Source of the DNA: Neospora caninum Liverpool
Lineage: Eukaryota; Apicomplexa; Conoidasida; Eucoccidiorida; Sarcocystidae
Reading direction: 5' to 3'
Assembly (NCBI RefSeq): GCF_000208865.1
Contig: NC_018390.1
Location: 4,048,270-4,112,269 of the forward strand
Length of the DNA stretch: 64,000 nucleotides
This document shows, in pieces, positions 25,301 through 36,782 of this stretch. The translations under genes and the position numbers were made by a program. Below the pieces are notes generated by a model. That model ran no database searches. It worked only from the letters and a program-made list of their open reading frames with translations, and was not told the DNA's origin. How positions within the stretch are numbered: position 1 is the stretch's first letter; each line of letters opens with the position of its first letter.

Positions 25301-27863
25301 CCGGGAGCCCCACGCCGCGTCTCGACAGCTTGTCCACCATCGAGGCCGCGAAGCTGATCTGCGCCAGCTGGTTGTACAAGTGGATCTTCTCCCGGTGGCA
25401 GATCGGCAAGACGGCCTCGGCGGCGATCACGGCGCGGCGGATGCACACGAGGGCCTGCGGGACGTCTTGCCCGGGGTTCCGGAAGAGAAGACCCGCGGCG
25501 ATCACTTGTGCGTTGTAGAGCATAAAGTTGTTCGGGTGGAGGCGCGAGCTGAAGCGCCGAATGATGTCCACGTAGATCTTCCGCGCAGGCAGCGTCTCGC
25601 CCTTCACGAGGCGTCTCTCAGCCTTCTTGGCGAGCTGCGCGACTTCGCGCTCGATCGTGTCGCACTGCACCGCGAGCAGATCCGAGGCGTTGCCGCACGC
25701 CGCGCACTGCCACCGCTCCTCTTCTGAGCCGTCGGTGTCGTCGTCGAGAGTCGAACTCTTGCGCCGCGCCTTGGGCTTCTCGAACGCGCTCTCCAGCAGA
25801 GCGATTTTCCTCGCGACTTGGGCGCCGCCGACGCCGTACGCGACCAGGCGCTTCTGGAGCGCCGGCGACTTGAACGGCGCGCAGTAGCCGCGGAGACAGA
25901 CCCCGCACCGGACGCCTCTGAGCATGCGGCCGCCCTCGGTGGGGTCCGAGCAGCGCACGCAGCCGCAGCCGAAAACCCGCGGGAGGGCGTCGAGTCCCTT
26001 TCGAGCGACGGTCGGCGCGAAGAGGTCCTCGACCATTGAGATGCAGAGACGCCCGCCGACGGGGATGTGGCAGAGCGCCCGGACGGAGACGTAGCCGTCT
26101 TCGTCGAGGTTGTACGTGCAGGTGGGCACGCAGCTGTGCTGGAAGTTCGCGAGGCCGCGCGAGAAGACGAGGCCGACGCTCGCGTCCGGGTCTCTGCGCT
26201 GCACCGCCGCGGAGGGCGACGTGCTCCGCACAAACGGCGAGTACTGGCTGACGAGGAGCGTGAGGCGCCGCAGTTCGCGGTGCTGGAGGAAGCAGTAGAA
26301 ACCCGGGGGGAAGTCTTTCTCGAGGCGTCGCGCCAGCGTGGTCACCTTCCTGTACAGCTCGGGCTGGCCGATCTGGACGCTCGCCTCGTGCGACTGCAGC
26401 TCGCCGAGCACGTCGAACAGGGTGTCTTTCTCGGGTCGGACGATTTCCCGCTCTAGCCCCGCGCGCAGGAGCACGCGGCAGACGTGGAGGACGACTGTGA
26501 CGCTCAGGTCTGCCTCGCGGGCGGCCGCCATGATCATCGGCAGCAGCGCGCACTCGCGCGAGTGGACCCGGACGTTGTGCATCAGACAGTCCCAGGAGCA
26601 GAAGACGAAGGGACAGGCGTGGGGCGAGACAGGGCAGGAGAAGCCCCGGTCGGAAACCGGCCGTTCGCGGAGACAGTGGAAGCAGGTCGTGAAGATCTGG
26701 CCGCCTTCCTCGAGAGTCAGAGGCGTGCAGACGTACGGCAGTTCGCGGAAGACGAGCTGACCGGGCTCAATCGCCACTTCCGCAATGCACAGCGTTTGCT
26801 CCGCCTGCTTGACGACGATGAACGGCGGGCGCTGGAGAGCGCCGCAGCGGCCAATCTCGGCGGCGAGCGCCTGCGGCGTCGGATCCGCAAGCGCTGAGCA
26901 GGAGCTCAGCGCTTGCGGATCCGACGCGCGCGCACGCGAGAAGTACGTGTCGCCGGCTCCGTACGGCCTGGCGGTCGTGTGGCAGGAGGCGAATCGCGCC
27001 GAGTCGAAGAGCGCAGCTTTGTACAGGTGGGGAATGCACGTCACTTCTGCGAGGCGCTCCTCCTCGGCCGCCCTCAGAGACCGAACCAGCATCCGGTTCT
27101 CGGGCACGCAAAACAGCGCGCCCCAGTAGAACTCGATTGCCTTGGTGAACTTTTTCTGCTCGAGACTCACGTCTGCTGCGAGAATGTACAGGTCGGCCTG
27201 GCTCGGAAACGCGTCCAGGTAGTAGTCGAGCAGCGCCTCGGCGTCGCTGTACTGTTGCCTCCCCAACAGCTTCGGAATGGTGGAACGGAGCAGATCCAGT
27301 TCTCTCTCGTCTTTTCGCCGTTCCTCTTCTTCACTCGCCTCTATCTTCTTGACCATTTCGCTGCGCAACGCACTGCCCGGGCGCTCGCGAGCTGCGACGC
27401 CCGCGGGGCTCTCTTCGCTGTCGGCGCGCGCGATCGCCTGGCGCCTGCCGGCCGGCCCCTTCGTCGCTGGACCCGCCACACGCGAGACAGCGATGGTTTG
27501 GTCCTCGGCGACGCTCGTGCGGAGCTCGCCGCTCGGATGCCACTCGCTTCCCGCCTGAGCGCGTCCACTGTCTCCGCTCGGTCGCCTTTGGGCTCCGGGA
27601 GGGAGGCGCTCGAGGCGAGCGATCCCGCGAACCGCAGTTTTGCCGCCGACCGGAAAGAAGCTCTTCGGGCTTCTCGCCTGGGGATCCGCCTCCGCGCGCT
27701 CTGGGATCTCGCTCGAGGCGTCGGCGGGTGTCCCGTCGCCGCGACTCGGGCGCCTGCGTCGGAACAGATCTGCCTGCGTCGCCGCGTCGGCGGTGGCGAG
27801 ACAAAAGTTCGCGTCGTCGACCCGCGAGGCCTTGAAGGCCCCAACGAGCATTTTTTCGAACAT
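22342..27863 (-). CDS. TPR + SET/MYND (SMYD-like) + ankyrin-repeat protein with polyproline tail
   Basis: Three exons, 25077-27863, 24753-24934 and 22342-24088, join in phase (1571 residues). The start MFEKMLVGAFKASRVDD at 27863 is preferred; an in-frame ATG at 27986 would add 41 residues. A TPR-like helical pair lies around residues 195-265 (YSDAEALLDYYLDAFP, FTKAIEFYWGALF). A split SET domain follows: EVAIEPGQLVFRELP near 360, a MYND-type zinc module (CFHC ... FCSWDC ... HSREC, about 392-437), the SET core with FQHSCVPTC near 578, and a post-SET FGCGCVRC near 632. Exon 2 continues a helical C-terminal region typical of SMYD proteins. Exon 3 has ankyrin repeats (LHFAAARGKTELCRQLI, VPLHLACASGDVQTVLELL, TPLMLAAYALQRDMVQLLL). 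The tail has three KKGPPPPPLGE repeats. SMYD proteins are lysine methyltransferases, but the SAM and catalytic motifs here are altered (see findings). Confidence 0.85.
22411..22528 (-). repeat. 33-base coding repeat, GPPPPPLGEKK units
   Basis: Three near-identical 33-base units, plus degenerate flanking copies, encode the polyproline tail of the SMYD-ankyrin protein. Such PPPPPLG runs could bind profilin, SH3 or EVH1-type partners; that is inference. Confidence 0.9.
26876..26927. repeat. Perfect 24-base inverted repeat with 4-base loop, inside exon
   Basis: Bases 26876-26899 are the exact reverse complement of 26904-26927, separated by AGGA. It lies within the coding exon of the SMYD-like gene and encodes Ser-Asp-Pro-Gln-Ala-Leu on one arm and Ala-Asp-Pro-Thr-Pro-Gln on the other. 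Confidence 0.97.
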
Positions 27864-27986
27864 CTTGGAGGAGAGAGGGCCGGAAGACGCACGCCAACGG
27901 GCAAGAAGGAAAAGGCGCACGAGTGGGAACGGATCCCAAGGACGACGCCTGAGGAAACAGCGGAATGAGCCGAACACGGGGGACAA

Positions 27987-29257
27987 CGGCGAAGACGGCG
28001 AAGGAGAAGTGGAGAATGGAGGAGAGAAGAGATGTCCGCGTCGCCGTACCCGGTGAGTTGAAGCGCTCCAGAAGAGAAAGGAGAGGCGCAGAAGAGGCGA
28101 CGAGCGAAGGTCACATGGAGGAGCAACGGCGGCCAGAAGGGAGGCAGACCGCGCTATAAGGGGTTCCTTTTACCATGGCACACATGTTCGCTTTGATTCG
28201 CAGAAAATCGCGGGAAAGCCGTGGCGAACTTGCAAGCGCCGCAACCAAATTGGTCTTTCGAATTGCCACAGGAGATGCGCGCAGTCGCAGGCTCTCGATT
28301 CCACGATCCAACGGTTAGTAACCACTTACGCCCCTCGGATACAAACACTTTGAACACTTAAAAAACTGAGACACGGGAACTCAGGGAGAGCGGGCAGGAA
28401 ACAAACACACGACTAGAGACTCGAGAGAGAATCGAAGACTCTACGAGACACGCGAAGCCATGAGGAACAAGCGAGTAGTGACTTGCCACGGGAACGGCGC
28501 AAAGCACAGATGATGGACAAACATGCCCGAGTCCAGAGACAGGAGTCAACGATTGAAAACGGTGGAGTAAAGGCCAATAAGGAGAAGGAACAGGAACCAA
28601 GGAAAGGAAGAACTACTTCGAACTCGAAACTGGGGAAAGCGCGATGATCCCAGACGGCCATCGAGCGGAGCTACCTGCGAGAGGGAAAACCCTGTCCTGT
28701 TAAGAAGTCCCGTTACACCGTGAATTGCCCCATGGACGCGTCGGTTGCAGGGGAAGACATTTTCCCCTAAGAGTTGTAGAACACAAAATCCACGAAACTC
28801 CGACAGAACCGACGGCAGGAAGCGATGCAGTGTGCAGACCGTTCCGCCGGGATGGGCGGTTTCGGCAAAAATAGCGCAACGCCAAACAGAGCACGCGGAC
28901 GGGGTGTCTTTCTGCTGCCTTCCCCGGCAAACACCGAAGCTATTTTGATTTCCCTTTTCTGACGAAAGACAAAAAGATGTGACTCGTGGTCCCGGAGAAT
29001 TGCCTCGCACGAGACGTCGAGGCGTCCACCCCCCCGTTCTCACGCAGCTCCGCACAGGAGCAAGACCGCTCGCTTCTTGAAGCCGCAGCGCCTGTAAGCC
29101 TCAACGAACTGCCACGAACACAAACCATGCTGCTGTTCCTCTCTGCCGCAACGAACTTACTCTGTACTTCACCTCGCTTCTCTCATAGAAAAGGAAAACG
29201 GTTCCAGTGACATTTTATGTTGACCGCGGGACTGGGGGCGGAAACCTCCAACGAGCA
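27987..29257. other. Intergenic, upstream of SMYD-like gene
   Basis: No coding exon supported. It should hold the promoter and 5' UTR of the minus-strand SMYD-like gene near 27.9-28.2 kb. Open frames here are short and without recognisable motifs. Confidence 0.5.
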
Positions 29258-29330
29258 GCCTGCTTAGCTTAGTTGGTAGAGCATCCGCCTAGTAAGCGGA
29301 AGGTCGTCGGTTCGACTCCGGCAGTAGGCT
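29258..29330 (+). tRNA. tRNA-Thr (anticodon AGT)
   Basis: A 73-base cloverleaf. The acceptor arm GCCTGCT pairs with AGTAGGC (one G-U). The D arm contains TTAGTTGGTAGAGC. The anticodon stem TCCGC/GCGGA encloses loop CTAGTAA, so the anticodon is AGT (read as IGU after editing), which decodes Thr. The T arm GTCGG-TTCGACT-CCGGC has the B box. Discriminator base T. No intron; no encoded CCA. A TTTT pol III terminator follows at 29333-29336. Confidence 0.97.
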
Positions 29331-29332
29331 CT

Positions 29333-29336
29333 GTTT
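29333..29336 (+). terminator. Pol III terminator of tRNA-Thr
   Basis: TTTT two bases past the discriminator base, the standard RNA polymerase III stop signal. Confidence 0.8.
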
Positions 29337-32300
29337 TGGAATGTTATTCTTTCACTTTTTTGGGTCTTTCCGAAGGCGAAGAACTCTGTACTCCGTTCCA
29401 AGCTTCTCTGCCTGCTACTCGACTTCTCAACTGGAACCTTCTCTCTCTGGAGCCTGTCCAGAGAACTCGGAAAAACACGCACACTGCTCGCCGGCTCCGC
29501 CCGCTGGCGCGACACAGTGCTCTACGGCTTCCTCTGTCGCGTCCCAGTTTACCCGCGAAAGTGGATGCTCTCGAACACGTTTGTCTGAAGATTGTTTAGA
29601 GGAAAACGCCGCGGAAAACCGAAGGCGTTCGCCCGTCGAAACTGCGCGAATCAAATCCAAGGGTTTTTCAGCCCGGACAAAGTTCCAGGGTAATCCGCGT
29701 GATATCTTTGTTTGCAATTTTTGACCTGGCAGAACCCAGCGAATACGCCCATCTGTCAACGTCTGCAATACGAGACTTCACCTAGACGCATACCCTTAAC
29801 CTCCGGAGGATCATTCCGTTAGAATTGTGAGGACCGGGTAGGTGTTTTCGTCGTTGACGCGTGGCCTGTATACCAAAAAGGTTTGTCAAGTAGCGGCACG
29901 GGAGAGAAGCTTCGATCCGTGGTCACTACCTGATTCTCCTGGCCTCTTTCGAGGCAAACAGATGCTTTACGCATGTTCGCTTGCGCAGTTTTCTGCTGCA
30001 TCAAAATTGGGTGTTGCTCTCAATAATCCAGTTCTCCACACACGAGCTACTACACCAGAAACCGAACCAGCTGTTGTGTGCGCAGACACACGGGCACCGC
30101 CGGTGCACCATCTGAAGGTAACTTTCTCGCTTCTGGCCTGCCTCTCGGTTTTCGAAAGGTGTATGCGCCTCCTCCCTTTGAAGAACCGCTTCTTCCCTAG
30201 TCAGTATCAGTCTCCTGCTGGGGTGTTTGAGGGCCTGGCAAGCTTTGAGATTCAATCCTGTCTCAAAGATTACCACTCCCTGTACGATTCTACCGATCAC
30301 ACTGGCATCTAAGTGGTCGCTTTCTCTCGCATCTGTTTGGAAGACGAATATTCCGATTCGTTATGAGAGACAATTGGCGACGAAACGGGAATGACGACGC
30401 GAAACTTCCACGAAACTCACCCAGGCTGCTGCCTTCTGCGGTTTCGACGGTCCACGGCCTTGCCGAGTTCTTGCGATGAAGCATACTCAAAAGAGACAGC
30501 CGTTCCCCTCACAAACCTCTCTTTGCCAGATAGTTTTTGTTCTTAGATCGGCGCTGCTGCCGGGTAGCCGAGCGGCTGGGGAACAGGGGTAGAAACATGT
30601 GCCCTGAAGGCAAGCAAACATGGTCTGTCTCCGCCCCTCTGCTGGCGTTTAACCGAAGGAGACACAAAGTGAACGGGGGAAGACAAGAAGAGGACTCTTC
30701 GGAAGACAAAGCGACACAAAGACGGCCCACTGGGAGAGCGCTGGCAGCATCCACCTGTTGCCGCAAACACATGCCTACATTTTGCCTGCACATGCGCGCA
30801 CGCCTCTCTCACGAGATCGGTATCTCTGTTTATTTTTGTTTTATGTTGGCATGGATACGGCCCCGTCTCCCCCTTCACGAAGATTTACCCATGTGCCGTG
30901 TGACATCCTGTACCTATTTCCTGGTTGAAGACGGATCACACTGGAGCCCCCGCGAATGACGACCCCCACACTCTGTAGTCATCTACGAGTGGACGCATCA
31001 ACACGCGTCTCATTCCTGCGTTTCTGGATAAAATTTGACTCGCTGCGAACCTTCTGGTGGCCGGCATGGAACAGGCCTGCAGCGTTTTTCTTCGGTTGCG
31101 GCCAAATGCTTATCAAGCAAGGCAGAAGAAACGGTGGAGACATGATAGAGTGGGACCGCGGGGAAAAAAGCGGCCGACGCGAGAGCGCTGACTGATGTGT
31201 TTGTCTATTTCGAGGGCCCGGCCAATCCCCTGTCGGGACTGCCCCGTTGTCTCGGGCCAACAGCGGTTTTTCGATTCATCAGCAGCGTTACACAAACACT
31301 CGAGCGTGCGCGTTTGGGGGCCCAGAGCTCCCACAAAATGCACAAAAAATACATCAACGCGCAGCAAACACCTGAGACGACGCGAATACCTCCTACAGAG
31401 CTGTGCAGGCTCAGTGGAGCACTCTACGGCAACAGGTTTCTAGACACCTGCATGGTAGCATACATGCACTGATATGCATGCAGGCACACAAGCGAAGACT
31501 AAAGGTGCGAAAGTGGATGTCGCGAACCGCATGCACAGAACGGCAAATAGTCGCACAGAGACAGGGTATGTATGACGAGCGAAGTGGGAACAGAGAGAAA
31601 CAGGTGTAGAGATAAAGGAGGCAAAGAGACACGAGTTTGAGATACGCGGACGTCCAGCTTGCTCACCGCTATCAAGATTTTCACTCTGAAGAAGTTTTTT
31701 CTCATATCGAGATGTGTGCAGGAGACCAGCTTCCTCTAATATCCCGGGCTCCCAGCTGTCTTAACACCAGGCAGACCCTCAGACTCTCTCCACACTCATG
31801 CTACGAGGACGTGGAGCCGGCTCCGGCTGCGCCAACCGCCGACCCCTTCTTTCTTCGAGAGCGCGTCTTCTTCGCCTTTGTCTTCTGAGAAAAGAAACGA
31901 CACCAGATTCCTGTCTGGTGAAAAGAGCCCCCAAAACCGAAAGCGTGCAGAGAGCAAATACGGCGATCGAACGGAGACGCGTAGACGCGTTCGCTCACCA
32001 CGAGAACTGCAGATTAAAGACCTAAGGACAGGACTCCGCAAACGTGTTTTGTGCCACAGCCTGCTACACAATGGAGTATTCTAAAAATGCCGTGAACAAG
32101 TACGGCATGCACATACACGCATGGAAACTCTGTCTCTCATACCGCTATATGCACGTATACAGCCAAATACTGGCATATATATGTATATATATATATATGT
32201 CCTGCTTTGTCTCCGTTCCCTTCTCTCTTCTTGGTAAGATAGGTGTATCTACACGTACGCATTGCGTTCTTGTCTTACCGGCAGGTTGACGATGGTTTTG

Positions 32301-32863
32301 TGTGTCTTTTTGCAGGAGAGAGGATTGACGCCTTTCCGCGCTTTCTTCCTGAGCCGAAAGACAAACATCAAAAAGGTGTCAAACAGATGCTGCACAGAAA
32401 CAGAGGACTCTCGTGAAGACGAGACAAACCCGCTGAGACGGAGTCCCGAAAAAACGCAGCCTGGTCGATCTGTCTTTTCCTGAAGAAGCCGTTTTTTCCC
32501 TCCCCTGTTCCACTTTTGTTTGCAGCACGCGCTCCTCTACACATTTCTCCCTTTCATCCCTTTGCTTGTCTCGCTCTCGTCCTTCTGGTTACCCGCCGGT
32601 CTACGCGTGCATCTCTCTCTCTTTGTGCGTATACTTATCTGTTTAAATGATAGAGGTCTGTTACGTAGAGGCAGCTGCATACTGCCGCTCGCAGATACCT
32701 ACACATATATAGTGTGTGATATGTATATATATGTCCATGTATCTGAATGCAAATGGAAGGGTTTGATGGACACACTTTACAATGTGTGTTCACAGAGCCC
32801 ATCAAACTTACGGACGCACCGTGCAACACTGCCAGTTTCCCGCTTTTTCCCACTTGGTTTTCC
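29337..32863. other. Intergenic region between tRNA-Thr and UTP23
   Basis: About 3.5 kb without a supported exon. The right end should be the 3' UTR of UTP23. Short TA runs occur near 32.16-32.2 kb. Open frames exist on both strands but none has a domain or a consistent splice structure that I could find. Confidence 0.5.
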
Positions 32864-34591
32864 TTACTTCTTTTTCTCTGTGCCACGGAGCGCCACGGAC
32901 GGAGACGAGGTGCCGCCGGTGGGGCCGCCCGCGTTTTGCGCCTTGACTTTCCGCCGCGTTTCGTGGAAGAGACGCCGTTCCTCCTTCCCCATCCTCAGCT
33001 TCTTCCTTTCCTCCACTTTGTGTTTCTCGCGCGTCTTCGAAGTGGGAGGTTCCAGCTGCAGAATGCCGCCTTTGTACAGGAAGATGAGAGGAACGCCCGG
33101 AATTTGTCTGAAGCGAAAAGAGAGCGACACACGCCTCTTCCTGCCATATATGCCCTCGAAGCGGCGCTTGCCAAAACGAGACCCAAAACGAAACCGGAAG
33201 GGCTGTGTCGAACTCACACTCGGCAACGGATCCTGTCCCCTTTCTTCCCCGTCTTTCTCTCCCCTGTTCCCTCTCTCCCGGTCTCTCCCTCGCTTCTTTC
33301 CCAGGACCGTTCTCGACGTCTCGCCTCTGTCGCGGCTCTCTTTGTTCGCACTCCGCTTCTTCCTCGCCCCCCGTCGACACTTGCCTCAGCTTCTCCCGCA
33401 GCTGGCGGTCCTGTGTAGCTACACACAACTTGGACGGGTTTTTCTGCCCGACCACGCGGCAGATGCAGCGAAAGGCGTCCGCGCAGAAAACCGTGCCTCC
33501 AGCTGCCTCGTGGCTTTCCGCTTCTTTCCATCCGCGATCTTCCTTCTCGGAAGAAGAGACGCTTCTGGTTTTCTTGGAAAAGACGACGCCGAGTTGCTCC
33601 TCCTGTTGCCGAGCTCGGAAGGCGGCCAGAGCCGGGTGAAGCGAAAATTTCTCCCGCCGAGGCAAATCGGTCTCTTGGTCACTTGCGCCGTCTTCCGCGC
33701 TCTCCACTTGCCTCTCCGCCTCCTCCGACTCGCCGCTCTCTTCGTTTTCGCCGTTCTCTTCGTCTCTCTCCTCTCGCTCGTCCTTCGCTGGCAGCGACAC
33801 CAGGTGCCGACGCGCGTCGTCGAGGTCGTGTCCACATTTGAAGCTGAGACAAGGAAACACTCCGAAGGAAACACCGCTCTCTCAAGACTCAAACACAAAA
33901 ACTGGCATCCGCATCCACTTTGCAACCGGCGGATGACTCGCTTCCTAGCGCCTTGTGTCTACTCCAACCCCCACATATATTTACACATCGATATGCACTC
34001 ACACACACACACCTACACAAACATACACATATATAAATATCTTTATATCTGATATATCTATATATATGTATATGTATGTATGTATGTATGTATTGGGACC
34101 TGAGCGTTGTGCAGTCTCACCGACGAAGGCGTTTGCATGCTGCTATGGCGCCGACGCTCTTCTCTCGAGGCAGCTGCCGAAGTTCGGTAACGATGCACGG
34201 CGTTACCACTGAAGAAGAGAAAATAGCCAGAAGGGGAAGACCCAGTTAAATTTACAGGGAGTCCAGAGATGAGCGCAGTCCACGCATCGACTCTCCGATG
34301 AAACCTCGTGTCACTACAGCTATTTCACATATATAGCTACATGTGCATATATGTTTACTTATGTCTACTTTTAAGCATAATCACAGATATACATATATAT
34401 ACGAATGCAAGCGCACCCGTACCTCTCCTTGTCTGTGTATCCACAACGACTTCCACAGGTGCGGAGAGAAACGGATAGCGTAAAACTGAGAGAGGAAGTG
34501 CATGTAGCGTAAATGCACAAATCCCTACACTGTTGTACACAGAGACGTAGCCACGAATACGCACAATCAAGGTGCCTCTCTTTACACATGC

Positions 34592-34632
<41 letters not shown>

Positions 34633-35434
34633 TTATATACGTATATGCATGCATGCGTTTGCGTGCATGTCTGTAAGCTGCAGGGGTTGAGAGCATGATG
34701 AGAGAGGTTTCGACAGAGGCAGATTTCGAGTGTGTGTCTACAAGTTCGGTTTTGGAGCGCACGCGTCTCGGCTGTTGCGTCAGGCTTACTTATTGTGCAC
34801 GGCCCTCCGAGGAGGAGGGGAAGCCTGTCAGCGAGAGAGAGGCGATGCTTCAGCGCGGCAGTCAAGAACGTCCCGTCCACTGCAAAGAGGAAAAGAGAGG
34901 AACAGGAAGAGGAAGGAATCAGAAAGCCAAACCGAGAGACGAGCGGATGGCAACGAGAGAAAACCAAGAGAAAAGGAAGACGAGAAACAGCAAACGGAAA
35001 GAGAGCAATGGAGAACAAGTCAACAGACGTGACAGGTGGGGAGACGGCTAAGAGAGAAACGGGCGAAGGATGCCACGGAGGAGAGAGGAGGGAGGGAAGA
35101 AGCCGCAAAACAGACGGGCGTGAAAGACGCCGAAAAGATAAGAGAAAGAGCGACAGAGAGAAAGAGAGAGAAAGAAAAAGAGCGACAGAGAAAGAGAGAG
35201 AAAGAGACAGAGCGACAGAGAGAGAGAAAGAGAAAGAGCGACAGAGAGAGAGAAAGAGAAAGAGCGACAGAGAGAGAGACAGGGAAAGAGCGACAGAGCG
35301 ATAGAGAAAGAGAGAAGAGTCGAAGCGAGGCATGTGGGCGTTTTACCGAGGACTTTGAAGGGCTCTTTGATGCCGAAACCGACGGAGTAGAAACGCATGA
35401 CGCGTTTGAACTGTTTGCGGCGACTGATTTTCAT
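32864..35434 (-). CDS. UTP23: rRNA-processing protein UTP23 (PIN-like, small-subunit processome)
   Basis: Five exons, 35347-35434, 34790-34879, 34121-34208, 33385-33843 and 32864-33107, join in phase to 322 residues. Exon 1 reads MKISRRKQFKRVMRFYSVGF, matching the family N-terminus; exon 2 supplies VDGTFLTAALKHRLSLAD; exon 3 VTPCIVTELRQLP and an AACKRLRR helix; exon 4 FKCGHDLDDARRHLV, a long acidic/basic insertion, then CVATQDRQLREKLR; exon 5 QIPGVPLIFLYKGGILQLEP and a basic tail. UTP23 is a nucleolar factor that binds 18S pre-rRNA and the snR30/U17 snoRNP; its PIN fold is catalytically inactive in yeast. The insertion before VATQD is about 100 residues and absent from human UTP23 (249 residues). 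The last intron must use a GC donor (AG|GCAAGT at 33385/33384) to join CTG-AG to A-CAA-ATT in phase. Confidence 0.93.
35090..35330 (+). repeat. GA-rich imperfect tandem repeat in UTP23 intron 1
   Basis: Units such as GAGAGAAAGAGAAAGAGCGACA are repeated many times. The plus-strand open frames here (Arg/Glu/Lys-rich) are products of the repeat. It lies between UTP23 exons 2 and 1. Confidence 0.9.
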
Positions 35435-36782
35435 TGTGGAAAAACAGGAAAACCCACTTGGGAAACCAGCGGCGAAAAGAGAGGCTCGCGGGCCAGAAGA
35501 ATACACGAGAGAGAGAAAGAGAAAGAACGAGAGCGAAAGAGGAGAAGAGTAGGTAGAGGGGAAGAACAAACACTGGAAGGATTAGCGGCACTAGAAGAAA
35601 GCAACGGAGAGGTATTAGAAAACATAAAAAGAAAGTTGGTTGGGAGCGGTCTCTAGACGCTCAAACTCCTGCTTGGAAGAGACGAAAAAGAAAAAAGAGA
35701 CGAATACTCGCACAGGAGAAAGGAAAGAAAAGGCAGACGGGGAAGAAAAGAAGGACAGGAACCTAAAAAGGAAAGGAAAGGCAGGCGAGGAAGAAAAGAA
35801 GGAAAAGAACCTGCGAGGAGGGACGAAGGAAAACACGAAGCGAGAAAAATGTGCGAGAGAGTTACCGACAGGGAGATTAAAAGGACAGAGACGTTTCCCA
35901 AAGAAGAGAGAAGAGAGAAGAAAGGAGTCGCTGGATGGATTGTTTTTCTGCCGCAGCGCGAGAAAAAAAAACGCGGCAATTCATGTTCGCCGCGTGCATG
36001 CGTTGGTGAGAGTGAAAAAAAATGTTTGCATGCAGCCCGCAAATGCGAAAAACGGAAAAGGAGCGCGTCCACCTTTCTCTCGCCTTTCTAGTTCTCCCTT
36101 TTCTCCCCTCAACTTCTTTTTTTGATGGCGCTTCCGTTTGAAGGTTTCGCTTCTCGTTCTCTCTTCTCGCGTGTCCCGTCGCAGTCCACCGCTGTCCTGT
36201 CGCTCTCTCTCTGTCTCGCTGTGGTGTTCTCGCTCTGTCTCGCTGCCGCTCTCCATCCTGTTTTTCCGACTCTTCTCGTGCCTCCCTCAGAGCACATGGA
36301 GACGAGCGACACTGCGGCGACTTCTGGCTCTCGTCGACGAGATCCAGCAGAAACGCTCAGAAATCGAGGACAGCCCAAGAGAAAAAAGAAACAGAAAACG
36401 AGGAAAAACGAGGAAGAGAACCAGGTAGCACAGGAAAAAAGCACGAGAAAGAAAAAACCAGAGAAAGATATGAGGACCTAGCAAACTTCCGCTTTTTGCT
36501 TGTCTTGGAAGAGGTAAGGAACGAGACAAGGCCGCGACTTCGCCTTCCTTTTGAGACCGTACAAAAACAAATCGACAGCCTCGGCTGACTGCTCTGCTCT
36601 TTCCGCATCCGTTTTGTTCCCCAAAGTTTACGAACAGGACCACGTCACCACGCCCAGATATATATATATATATATGTGCACAAATGTATGTATATCTGTG
36701 TAGATGTCTCTCTGTGTGGCGCGGCTTCCATCTCTGTGCGCATCCAAAAACGTCTACATAAATAGATCTATATTTCTTGCAG
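35435..36782. other. Region between UTP23 start and SRS fragment
   Basis: Purine-rich tract at about 35660-35840, then two TGCATGC motifs. A plus-strand frame from 36122/36125 begins MALPFEGFASRSLFSR and includes a hydrophobic stretch (VLSLSLCLAVVFSLCLAAAL) that could be a signal peptide. It might be a first exon for the SRS fragment, but I could not join it in phase with confidence. Confidence 0.4.
35995..36033. promoter_or_regulatory. Paired TGCATGC motifs upstream of UTP23
   Basis: TGCATGC occurs at 35995-36001 and 36027-36033, about 560-600 bases above the UTP23 ATG. The motif is an AP2-type site in apicomplexans. It could serve either UTP23 or the plus-strand SRS locus. Confidence 0.35.

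Noticed and set aside
30545..30620. tRNA-like segment containing GGTAGCCGAGCGGC
   Set aside because: It resembles a D arm, but no T arm (GGTTCRA) or matching acceptor stem follows at the right distance.
34732..35304. Plus-strand Arg/Glu/Lys-rich frame of 190 residues
   Set aside because: Produced by the GA-rich repeat in UTP23 intron 1; it overlaps UTP23 exon 2 on the other strand.
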